In this document: piece by piece, positions 42,648-53,300 of the stretch
How positions within the stretch are numbered: position 1 is the stretch's first letter
Layout of the letters: the number at the start of each line of letters is the position of its first letter
Origin: Finegoldia magna_J
GTDB taxonomy: Bacteria; Bacillota; Clostridia; Tissierellales; Peptoniphilaceae
Assembly: GCF_002243175.1 (NCBI RefSeq)
Contig: NZ_NDYF01000013.1
Coordinates: forward strand, 277,174 to 341,173
Length of the DNA: 64,000 nucleotides
Reading direction: 5' to 3'
The notes under the pieces: generated by a model
Seen by the model: the letters and a program-made list of their open reading frames with translations, nothing else
The model's database searches: none
Told to the model about the DNA's origin: nothing
Program-made: the position numbers and the translations under genes

Positions 42648-44048
42648 TTACTTAATATTCTTTCCTATTAACTTATCGTCCTTCGCAATTATCCACTTAC
42701 CTATGAAGAACATAATCGCACCGCCAATCATACTCATGAAGAACCTAATATCCCCAGTCTTTGGAATCTTACCACCGCGTGTAATATCTCCACCTGGAGT
42801 TCTTCTTCTAGTAATAGTGTCACTCTTATTAGTGATGAAAGCAATGGAAATAGTCTTGTCATCGGCTTGTTTTTTGATTTCAAATTCCACAGGCTCACTC
42901 AACAAAATGAAACCTTGTGGAGCCTTTATCTCAACCAAATAATACTTACCATAATCCATATCCTCAACAGCAAACTTACCATTGTCAGCACTTGTTACAA
43001 TATAATCCTTGCCGTCCTTCTTCACAGGCTCAAACTTTCCATCCTTGTTCTTAGTCATAACCTTGAACATCGCACCACCCAAAGGCTTCTTCGCTTCATC
43101 AGTCTTCATAAAATCGTGTCTACCCTTGTCCTTGTCAGGAGTCTTGCTGTTCACAACCCTAAGTTCCACCGACTTGTCAGTAATAGTAAACCTAGTGTCC
43201 ACATTCTTAATCAAATAACCTGCTGGTGCTTCCACCTCTCTGAAAATATAATCTCCTCTTTTAATATCGTTGATTATAATCTCACCAGATTCATTTGAAA
43301 TATATAAGCCCTCATCACTTGATTTGTCGTCTTCCTTAGACTTATCATCCTTGGATTCCTTATCCTCAGTTTTTTCTTCCTTGGATTTTTCTTCCCTTTT
43401 TTCAGACTTGGAATTTTCGTCCTTAGACTCATCTGCGTTTTCTTCAGATTGGACCTTAGATCTGTCGTCATCTTTTGGAGATAGTTCAAGCTTGTCATCT
43501 TTTTTCAAAGTATCCTTGTTCTTCAACTCAACGTATTCGCTGCCACGTCTTACCAAAAGTTTAAACTTAGCACCCTTCAAAGGATTGCCGCTTTCGTCCA
43601 CCTTCACAAGTCTCACATTAGTAGAAGATTCCTTCGCGTGAATAGTCACATTCTTGCTGTCACCCTCCACATCATCTGGAAGGTTAACCAATACCGAAGC
43701 TATCTCCTTGTTACGTTTGATGCCCGAAGTGTCACGCACATAATACGCACCCTTTTCCAAATTCTTAAACACAGCCTCATTATTGGAAAACTCTACATCA
43801 GCTTTTGTCTTGTATGTAGAATTCAGATTATCCACAGACAACTTATTCAAATCTCCAAGCACAGTAGCCTTTTCGGAATCGGGAATCTGTTTATCGGATA
43901 CCTTCCACAAGCTCATCTTCCCCGTAACATCACCGTGTTTCTTATCCACAGTAACAGTTATCGAATAATCACCCGCAGCAAATGAAGTGCTAGTCACCAC
44001 CATCGCCACCATTATCATAACCATTAAAATTTTTCTTAAAATCTTCAT
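42648..44048 (-). CDS. Minor (base/ancillary) pilin, LPXTG-type, Cna-B domains
   Basis: 466 residues. Signal peptide (MKILRKILMVMIMVAMVVTS), an N-terminal pilin-like domain, a first SpaA/Cna-B domain (~120-290) interrupted by a ~65-residue Lys/Glu/Ser/Asp linker, a second (~300-410: GGAMFKVMTKNKDG ... GKYYLVEIKAPQGF), then IPKTGD, membrane helix and basic tail. The E-box Glu in REVEAPAGY and VEIKAPQGF implies intramolecular isopeptide bonds. ATG at 44048 with GGAAGG upstream. Its small size suggests wall-anchoring base pilin. Confidence 0.9.
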   Translation of the reverse strand: MKILRKILMVMIMVAMVVTSTSFAAGDYSITVTVDKKHGDVTGKMSLWKVSDKQIPDSEKATVLGDLNKLSVDNLNSTYKTKADVEFSNNEAVFKNLEKGAYYVRDTSGIKRNKEIASVLVNLPDDVEGDSKNVTIHAKESSTNVRLVKVDESGNPLKGAKFKLLVRRGSEYVELKNKDTLKKDDKLELSPKDDDRSKVQSEENADESKDENSKSEKREEKSKEEKTEDKESKDDKSKEDDKSSDEGLYISNESGEIIINDIKRGDYIFREVEAPAGYLIKNVDTRFTITDKSVELRVVNSKTPDKDKGRHDFMKTDEAKKPLGGAMFKVMTKNKDGKFEPVKKDGKDYIVTSADNGKFAVEDMDYGKYYLVEIKAPQGFILLSEPVEFEIKKQADDKTISIAFITNKSDTITRRRTPGGDITRGGKIPKTGDIRFFMSMIGGAIMFFIGKWIIAKDDKLIGKNIK

Positions 44049-44089
44049 ATTATTACCTTCCATATATATTTATATCCATTATCTTATCC

Positions 44090-44130
44090 TTCTAAAAGTG
44101 CAAATACCTCACATATTTGCACTTTTAGAA
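44090..44130 (-). terminator. Perfect 17-bp hairpin between major and minor pilin genes
   Basis: TTCTAAAAGTGCAAATA / its exact complement with a 7-nt loop, 36 nt after the major pilin stop. No T run follows on the minus strand, so it is probably a partial terminator or an mRNA 3'-end stabiliser that sets a high major:minor ratio. Confidence 0.65.
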
Positions 44131-44165
44131 GAAGGAAAATTGCTTTTCCTCTCTTCTTTTAGTTA

Positions 44166-46288
44166 TTATCTAGCTTCTGCTGCTTGTCTTTTTTTGATAG
44201 CGATAATAGCTGATGCCATTATTGCAAGACCAATTGCAGTGAATATAATAGTACCAATACCACCTGTTTGTGGGATTGTTAAGTTCTTATTTTCAACTCT
44301 TAATGCATCTTTTGCTTCTGCAGTTTCAGGGTTATAGTTAATATCTCCTGTTGTATAAGTGTTTTTATCAACAGAGAATTTAATATCACTTGTTAATTTT
44401 GCAAATCCTTCAGGTGCTTTAGTTTCTTCAAGATAGTAATCTCCTTTTGCAAGTCCTGTAATTTCGAATCTACCTTGACCATCAGAAACAAGAGTTATTG
44501 CTTTAGCTTTATCTCCCCATTCATAAACATTTCCTGCTGCTTTTACTGCATCGTTATAAGCTTTTTGAGCAGCTGTTACTTTTGCTCTTTCTTCATCTGT
44601 TTGTTGTGTTTTTTCTAATTTATTATATGTTTCTACTGCTGTATCTAATGCTATTTTTGCATCTGTAACAGCTTTTTGTTCTTTTGCTATTTGATCACCT
44701 GTTTTAGCAACTAAATATTTAGCGCCTTCACCAGTACCATTTTTAACAACGAATTCAGCTCCAGCTAATCTGTTCTTTTCAGCTGTGTCATCAGTCTTAA
44801 CAAATTTCTTACCATAAGTTTCTACTTGTGGTGGAGTTGGAGTTATTGTATCAGGGTTAACTTTATTTGTTACTGCGTTTCCAGCTTTGTATTCTGGATC
44901 ATATCCGTTTGCAAATTCTTCGATTTTATAAGTTTTATTGTTGTCTAATCCTTTAAATGTTACATTGTAGCCATCATTTGTTACAGTAACATCCTTTGGA
45001 AGACTGCTTGATTCAATTTTACCTTTATTTAAAGTTACGGAAGCTATTGGACTATTACCTTCAAATAGGATATAAGTTACTAGTACATTTTCTGGTGTAG
45101 TTCCATCAGCCCAAGTTTTTGTTACAGTTAATTCTCCATTAGTTGGGTTAACTGGTTCTTGGTCATTTTTGTGTGTTGGTTCACCTGGAGTAAATGTAAT
45201 GTTGTTTGATTCTGGTAAATCAACTACAGCGTCATTTGTTAATGTAGCAGTGTATTTTAATGTAAATTCTACATCACCTTTAGCTAAAGCTTCATTAATA
45301 GCTTTAATTGTTGCTTCATCTTTAATTACTACATCAAATCCATAATCAGAATCTGTAATTGTACTTGGAGCAGTAATTGATACAGTTGTTTCTTCTGTTG
45401 CATCTTTAACCTTATAAGTTATTTTAAGATCCTTATTATATTTAAGACCTGTAGTCATAATATCTGACCATGATAATATTGTATATTTTTGTCCAGCTTT
45501 TAGTGAAGTTTTTACTTCATAAGGAACTTTTGAACCAACTCTTGCATCGATTGTTTCTTTCTTTTCTAGATATTTTTGATAATCTGGATGCATTGTATGG
45601 TTTTTAGTTAATTTACTTGATTCTGTTCCTTCTACTGGTTCACCAAAGTATTTGTCCATTTCTGGTTTTTCAGAAGTGTTCTTTGGATATACATGAACAT
45701 TTTTCATATATTGAGTTCCTGCTTCAATTTCTCCTACTTTTACTTGGTTAAGAAGTGGAAGAGTGATAGCAAATGGAACTGCAAGTGAACTTGTTACTGA
45801 TGAAGGTCTTTCAGATTCAACTACCCAGTAATTTCCTTTTTCTAATTGTTCTGAAACAGATCCATCTTCTCCAGTTGCTTCTGTTTGTTTAACTAAAGTA
45901 GCTTTTCCACCATCAACATATTCTTTCATAGCGTCTGTTGTTTTTGGATTAGCAGCTTGGATAGCTTTGAAGTCTTCATCTTTTTCAATCTTATAGATTG
46001 TAAATTTAACTCCTTTAAGAGGTTTAACGTTTGTTCCTAATTTCCCTAATTGGTCTTTACTTAATGTACCACCATTATGATCAACAGGAACACCTTCATT
46101 ATAACTATCAGCAACTAATTTATGGATAGTTAATGTTGTCTTGTCTGGTTCTGTAGGTTGAAGATCTTCAGCTTTGATATCACCTACAACATCTTCTTTT
46201 TTTACCGGGTCAGCACTTGTCAACAATGGGGTGAATACGCCAACCATCATCGCTAATGCTATGATTAGTGATAAAAATCTTTTTTCAT
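44166..46288 (-). CDS. Major pilin (shaft), sortase-assembled; start codon out of frame (A6 tract)
   Basis: About 708 residues if read through. Pilin motif VHVYPKN (crosslinking Lys ~208), a central D2-like domain, an SpaA domain with the E-box YYLEETKAPEGF, and IPQTG with membrane helix and basic tail. The ATG at 46288 has AGGAG 7 nt upstream, but ATG AAA AAA GAT runs into a stop after seven codons. The signal peptide (KRFLSLIIALAMMVGVF) is in the -1 frame. One more A (A7) would give MKKRFLSL... in frame. The only in-frame starts upstream (TTG at 46334) lack a ribosome site. Phase variation, slippage, a true mutation or a base-call error are all possible. Confidence 0.85.
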
Positions 46289-46495
46289 AATATAACTCCT
46301 TTATATTTATTTTATAACCATTTGCTTTTCGCAAATTATTACCTTAACCTTGCCCCTCTGGGCACTTCTTCTCTTAGGCTTCTACCTGCCAACCCTTCCG
46401 GTTTCATCAGCATCGCCTACTTCTCCAGACCTTTCAGTCCGCTTTCTATAATCAAGCCCTTTTTCTTAGAACTTAGATTAGCTTGTTAACTTTTC
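46289..46495 (-). promoter_or_regulatory. Structured leader RNA upstream of the major pilin
   Basis: About 200 nt, less AT-rich than the area. On the minus strand: TAGGC...GCCTA enclosing TGC..GCA and AACC-GGAA-GGTT, then TGCCC-AGA-GGGGCA close to the ribosome site. No known riboswitch consensus fits. TTGATTATAGA near 46460 could hold a -10. Possibly a cis-regulatory element giving the pilin its own control. Confidence 0.5.
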
Positions 46496-47227
46496 TTAAC
46501 GTCTTTTTCTCTCATGCATAGCCTTTGGACTATATTTGTTCTTCGTAGCCTTGTATGTTCTCACTTCTCTTACTTCCGTAAGTTTAAGTCCATCGTAGAT
46601 GTCCTTGTCATTTTCAGTGAAACGCTTAACTTCAGTACTCATTTTATCAACAATATCATCACTTTGATAGTCATTAACATTGCTATTCATTTCAGTATAT
46701 TTCATACTAGCACTACCATTCTTATCCATGTCTTCCTTGATAGTTTCAAGTGTGTATATCACGTTATTGATTACCTTAAGTTTGTTTGCTTCTGAATGGC
46801 TGCCAGTGATAATCCTATAATATACATAGTCTGCAAGTACAAGTAGTGTTAAGGCTGCAATTAGATTTTTAATAATTGTACCAGTATTATCAAAGTTAAT
46901 GATACTAACTAATATTGCTATAATTGCAATTACCAACATAACAAACTGATTAAAGTCGTTTTCTTTTCTTACATTTATATCTACATCATCTCTGTAGCTC
47001 TTAAAAACATTAATGTCATTTATCAAGTTATCATAAAAGTTATCATAATCAATTTGGTTTTTTTCCCTAAAATAGTATTCATCCACATAATTGATTATCT
47101 CGACTTTTTTTAATGTTGTAAAAGTTCTACGAGTCGTTGATAATAAGTAAGATAATTCGTATTCAATTTCTTTATTATTTAGTCTTACTAACTTTAATTT
47201 TTCTCTTATCTTACCATCATATCTCAT
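46496..47227 (-). CDS. Unknown membrane protein within the pilus operon, 243 aa
   Basis: Not recognised. Basic helical N-terminal half (MRYDGKIREKLKLVRLNNKE, ~1-90), two adjacent membrane helices (~94-112 and ~118-138, VMLVIAIIAILVSII and LIAALTLLVLADYVYY), then a ~100-residue charged soluble C-terminus ending KAMHERKRR. No signal peptide, sorting signal or catalytic motif. GAGGTGG is 5 nt before the ATG. Position between the tip adhesin and the major pilin suggests a role in assembly or regulation of the pilus, but the sequence gives no direct proof. Confidence 0.68.
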   Translation of the reverse strand: MRYDGKIREKLKLVRLNNKEIEYELSYLLSTTRRTFTTLKKVEIINYVDEYYFREKNQIDYDNFYDNLINDINVFKSYRDDVDINVRKENDFNQFVMLVIAIIAILVSIINFDNTGTIIKNLIAALTLLVLADYVYYRIITGSHSEANKLKVINNVIYTLETIKEDMDKNGSASMKYTEMNSNVNDYQSDDIVDKMSTEVKRFTENDKDIYDGLKLTEVREVRTYKATKNKYSPKAMHERKRR

Positions 47228-47360
47228 AAGACCACCTCATAGACGTTTAAAAGATTTGTTCGAACATCATTGAGATACCAGGGAATTGGCTTCTCGCCTC
47301 ATCCCTTTATCTCTTATTTAGTCCTTTACGGAGGGTACCTCATCTTTTGATCTAATTTAA
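47228..47360 (-). promoter_or_regulatory. Structured spacer between tip adhesin and membrane protein genes
   Basis: Minus strand: GAGATA-AA-GGGA-TGA-GGC-GAGAA-GCC-AA-TTCCC-TGG-TATCTC, a three-tier hairpin (about 47272-47315), preceded by GAGGTACCCTC. No T run, so not a simple terminator. Confidence 0.45.
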
Positions 47361-50300
47361 TCATGATAAAGCACGTCCTCTCTTCTTTTTCCTATACTTG
47401 TAGTACGATGTTGTCATAATAATCGCCCCTGCAATTAGGAATCCGAATATACCCAACGCCCCTGTGTGAGGGAATGTCGCCTGATGGTTTTCCACTTGGA
47501 TAGTAGTCATTGAGTCTATATAAGCTCCCTTACCTTCTGAGAAATTATTTAGGTCTATAGTATAGCTTATATCATCGTATGTGATCTGGTCACTTACCAT
47601 TTCTACCTTAAAGTTAGCAGGATTGTCATCTGTAAAGGTTCCGGTAACTTCAATTACTAAGGAATCAGTTACATCTATGTTGCTACTCCAGTTTTGATAT
47701 GGTATTTTATACAATTCTCTTAAATTGTGTTTATATAAGATATTACCTGAGCTACTTGTTGATGTGAAATTTGTATAGCTATTGCTTGTTAATGAATCTA
47801 TTGACTCATTTTGTTTTAAAACAGCTGCCTTTACACTATTTATTGTCACATTCTTATTAATAGAATCATTTACTGATCTTATATAAAATTGAGTTTCATA
47901 AGGATCCATATTGAATTTGTGGCCAGGGTTTACTATTAGTCTTTGCTTAAATGTCTTATTTCCTTTATCGACTTCTAAGATTTGACTTGTTATTAATCCC
48001 TTTGCTCCCTTTGTAAAGGATGCCTTTGATGGATCTTTTTCAAGAACTTGTAGTTTTCCTTTGTCAAGTTTGAACTCTTTGACGTAGTCTCTTGGTGTTA
48101 TATAACCTGATGGAGCTTTTGTTTCTTTAAGAGCGTAGTAGCCATTTTCATAGAAGGTAAACTCTATCTTGCCATCTTTACCTGTAGTAAAATTATTTAC
48201 TGGCTTATAATCTGTTGGAGCAGTTTCATCTTTATTTAAGACTAACTTATCTCCCTTATCATTTTGATATAATTTAAGCTCAGTGTCAGAATATTCTCCA
48301 GTCTTTTCTTTCTTATAGAATACTTTAAACTCAGCACCTGCAAGTTTTTTATCTTTGTTACTAGCATCAACTTTTTTGAAGCTTATCTTTTGCTCCTTCT
48401 TATTTTCTATATAAATAGGAACTATACCATCCTCTTCTGTATCTTTTTCTTCGTTAGGTTTATCTCCAATAGTCTTTCTTATAATTTTGCCGTTACTATT
48501 TACTACAAACTCATAAGCAGGATTTGCTAAAATCTTATACCCGTCAGGAGCGGATGTCTCTTCTAACTCATAGAATCCTGGTTTTAGTTTAGTGTATTCA
48601 AACTTACCATCTTCGCCAGATGTTTTTACTAAATCATTGTTATTTTCATCCTTAACATATGACCATTGATCTACAGCTTTTTCTTTGTATTTTAATTTAA
48701 ACTTAGCATTTGCTAGAGCCTTACCATCCTGGTCAACTTTCTTAAACAAGATTTTGTTTTCTGGGTTGACTGCTACTATTTCTGGTTTAACACTTCCACT
48801 TGCCTCATTTACAAAGTAATGGATAGAGTCATGTCTTTCAGCGTAGGTTGGTGTGGAATTATTATTAAATTTAAGAAGTGTTCCGTGTGCTTTATACTCA
48901 GACTTATCATCTCCAGCTACCCTTCCAGTTACCTTTATTATATAAGAATGGGTATTGTGAATTCCGTCATTGAATTTAACATCTGTGTTATATCCTTTTT
49001 CTAAGGTACGGAAAGATTTCACTGTGTCAAAAGGTGTTAGGTTAGAACTATTTTCATTTACAGCAAATGATTCTGGCATATCTTCAGATACATCAGAGTT
49101 ATTTTTTAGATAGCTTACAGACATATTGAAGTTTTCTATATTTTGCTCTGATTCATATCTTAACTGAACAGGACCAGCTGTATTTTCTTTTAGTCTATTG
49201 ACATAATAGTAATGTAAGAATTCGCCTGTTTCTGTATTGTATTTTACTATCTTTGAAACAAGGTTGATCCTGTTTCCATAGGCATCCATCTCGTGACCAT
49301 AGTCAAGATCATAGATTACTTTCATATCCTTATATTGACTAGTATCCTTTTCAATGTAGAATCCAACTCTTTGTTTACTAAACGGTCCGTCTGTTTGCCT
49401 TACCTTATATAGATCAATGAAGGAAGTTAGTTTGTTTGAGAATTGTACTAGAGAGTAGGTTTTTGCATAGTCTGTGAATGTATAGGTTATAGTTCTCTTT
49501 GCTCTGTCATAATCAGCCTTAGCAATAGTACCAATTCCAGCTGCAATGATATCTAAGTTTTCAATTTCACTCTCAGCGATTCCATTTAGGTCTGTTACAT
49601 CACTCATATTGAGTACGAAATAATCCCCTGGATTTACCTTTACGCTAGAATCAACAGAGTACTTGTTGGTAAATTCCATACTTTCACCAAAATGAGGGTG
49701 AATTTCGTTTATTTCCTTGCTAGTCTTATCTTCTGGATTTAGAACTTTCATACTAGATGCTAACTTTATCTTACTTGATAAGTTATGTCCATTTCTTTCA
49801 ATAGGACCTGCATATGGATCAAGTCCTTCACCACCTACTGTAAAGTTCCAAACTTGGTTAGTATTTACATATCCATCTGGTGACTTAATCTCTTCTAGTC
49901 TGTAGTTACCAATTGGTAATTTATCGAAAAGTATTTTACCATCTTCTCCAACAGTTTTATTTGTTACTGAGCCATTTGTTAAGTTAGTTAGCTTAAACTT
50001 AGCACCAGCTAAAAGATTGCTTGCTTTGATAGCATCACCATTTTGATCGACCTTTGTAACAGTCATTTCTCCTTCACCTGGTTTTTCGTTAATAATCTTA
50101 CCCATGTTTTTGGCTGTAGCACTTGTTACAAAGTCTATAAGTTTACCATCTTTTGCAGAAGTTTTGTTTTCTGGAACATATTGATAAACTCCATTTGCAT
50201 TGTCATATTCTAGGGAGATATATCCACTAGATGCAGGGATGATTTTGATTTGTTTTACTGGATATTCATTTTGGTAAGATGTGCCATCTTCTTTAAATTG

Positions 50301-53300
50301 TTCCTTACCTACTACTATCATATCTTTTAGTAAAACTTCTTTACCTGTGTCAGGGTTAACAATTTTACTTGTTTCTATGTCTATATCTTTTGAAACTACA
50401 TTCTTGATATCAAGCTTCTTAGTAGTATCTTTAGGATTTACCATTTGAAGGTCAGATAGTTTATAAGTTTTTCCCTTACTTTCAAATCTAACATTTATAG
50501 TTTTAATATCAACTGTATCACCTGTTTCTGGATCTACTACATCTCCTGAATTTGTATTAACAGTTTTGATTGTGAAATATAGTAGTGGATCTGTGATTGG
50601 CTTGTATCCTTTTGGAGCCTTAACTTCCTTTAGTCTATAACGACCTGGCTCTAAGTTTCTAAAACCAAAATATCCGTTAAAGGCTGACCCTACATATGAA
50701 CCTTCTACATCTACATAAGTGTTGGCAATTTCTTTTTCAAGTTTAAATATAGCGCCTTCAAGTCTGTTTGTTGTTACTTTTTCGCTATCAACTTTATCTT
50801 TTGGATTATCACGACCGTGTTTAGAAAATGTTACATTGTATCTTTCTTCTTCATTTACAACACTCATTCCATCTTGTGGAACTTCTGTGTAGTTTGTAGA
50901 TGAATAAAGTGTATGAAGATCTATACTTGTTGAAACTCTTGTTCTATCATTTTCATTTAATGGAGGATAGATTCGTCCACCAGTTTTACCTAATTGTCCA
51001 GTTGGTGATTTTTCAAATTTTGTTAATCCAAGGGCTAAGTTACCAGCTTGGTAAGAACCTTTCTTAACTTTTTCAAATATTATATTTCCTTGATTATCTC
51101 TACCAACTGCTTGTTGGAATTCTCTCGCTCCATCATAAAAGTCAAAATTGAGTTCAAGTTTTTTCAAATCTGCTTCTGGAATAGTATTTTTATTATCTTG
51201 TTTACTATCAATTCCAGTAAGGATAGCATCATCATAGAAACCTTCAACGTCGATATAATATACTCCGCCTTTATCTAGGTTCATTATATCTTCATCAAAT
51301 CCCCAATCGAATGGTCTCCATCTTGCAGTATTAAGCATTGTTACATCATTTTTAGATAAGTCATAATTGTTTAATACTGTATCAGCAAAGCTGTCATCAT
51401 TTGGTGCACCTGTAATCTTGTAGGTTGATCTGTAAGCAGTTTTTACACCTTCTACATCTATAGTTGGTGCATTTCCTGGCCCACGGTCAGTTTCTTCTCT
51501 TTTGTGTTTTGGATTAATTTGAATATTAATCTTATTACTTGCTCCTGTATATCCTCTTGTATCAATGTATATTCTTTGGATATAAGTCTTAGACTGAGTA
51601 TTTATATAAGTTATTTTAGACTTATACTTAATACCATTATCTGCAGTTTTTACTGCTTCGCTATCATAAGACTTCTTATTTCTTAGATAATCATATGAAG
51701 TATGTTCTGCTGATTTATATTTTGCTTTTAGTTGACCAGCATTTTCATATACTTCTATATCAAAAGGAGCTTGTGGCTTTTTGTAACCTAATGGTGACTT
51801 AGTTTCTGTTAGTCTATAGAAACCAACTGGTAAACTTACAGGATTATTCTTATCATCTACTAGCTTAACATTACCATTGGCATCTGATATACCGTGAACT
51901 TTATTAAAGTTATCATCCTTAGTTTTGTAAGTTACATTAGTATATCTTTCTAATTCAAACTCTGCATTTTTAAGTCTTCTATCATTGTTATCTCTTTTTA
52001 TAATCCTAAGATCAAGACCTGTTTGCTTGTTGGTAATTTGTGCAGCTTCTCCTGGTTTAATTTCAGTTTCGCCTGCTTGTGGTCCCTCTGGTTCAGCTTT
52101 CTTGAATGTTGCAGAAACAGTTACACCGCCTGCTGGCATTTTGAATGAGTAAGTTCCATCAGCGCTTGCTGTTAATGATTGTCCATTCATTGTTACACTT
52201 CCGATTTCAAAACCTTCGTTTGGTGTAACAGTTAAGTTAATTGGTGTTCCTTCTGTTGCAGAATCTTTATCAGCAGAAATACTTCCACCTTCTTGTGGAT
52301 TATTAACTGTAATAGTATAAGTGTCAGCTTGAGGTTTTATAAAGTAGACACTAACTGTTACATGTGCTTCTGGCATTGTAAATGTGTAGGTATTGTCTTT
52401 TACTTTAGTAGTTCCTACTTCTCCTTTGGTACTATTTACTTCTAGTTTATTTAGTACATAATCTGCTGTCTTAGGACTTAATGTTAGTGTAACTTTGTCT
52501 CCAGCTTTCAAATTTTGATTTGGTTCTGCAGTAACAGTACCATTTTCTTGTACATTAGGAGTTACTGTATAAGTTTTTTCTTCTATCTTTTCAAATTCTG
52601 CATTGACATTTACATTACCTGCTGGCATAGTAAATTGATTATTGTTTACTGGAACATTATTTCCCTTGCCATCAGTAACTGTTAAAGATTTTAACTTATA
52701 TCCATTTTGTGTTTGTGGACTTATTTTTAATGTTACATTTTCATTAGTTTTAGCATTTGTTGGTCCACTTACACTTCCGCCTGTTGGATTATTATAAGTG
52801 ATGCTATAAGTTTCTGCTTCAAATGTTGCATTTATTGTGACATCACTCGTTGGCATTGTGAATTTATTTCCATTACTAATTGGAACATCTCTATTAGTAT
52901 TATTATTAGTAACTGTTACATCTCCTACTAATTTATATCCTGGGTTTGGTTTAGCTGTGAAAGTTACAGGTTGTCCATTACGTTGATAGTTTAGTGGGTC
53001 TGTAATAATAGTTCCGTTTTGAGCATTTTGATAAATTGTATATGCATCAAACTTTTTAGCTTTAAGTTTACCACAATCTATGTTATATACTTTTAAACTG
53101 TCTATAATATTACCAACTTGGCCTGATCTTAAGTCACGGTTCATCTTAACCTTAAATTCCATGCTTGCAGTATCACCTTTGTTGATACTTATAGCTCCGT
53201 CTCTTACACCAATTGTATTAGTGTTTGGATCATATCCAGTATGCCATCTACTTGGATTGTTCGGAATTTGACCTTTGTCATTTGCACTTTCTTTCCAAGT

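Noticed and set aside
46289..46495. Cyclic-di-GMP (class I or II), SAM or cobalamin riboswitch in the pilin leader
   Set aside because: None of the conserved core sequences I know for these classes is present; left as an unassigned structured element.
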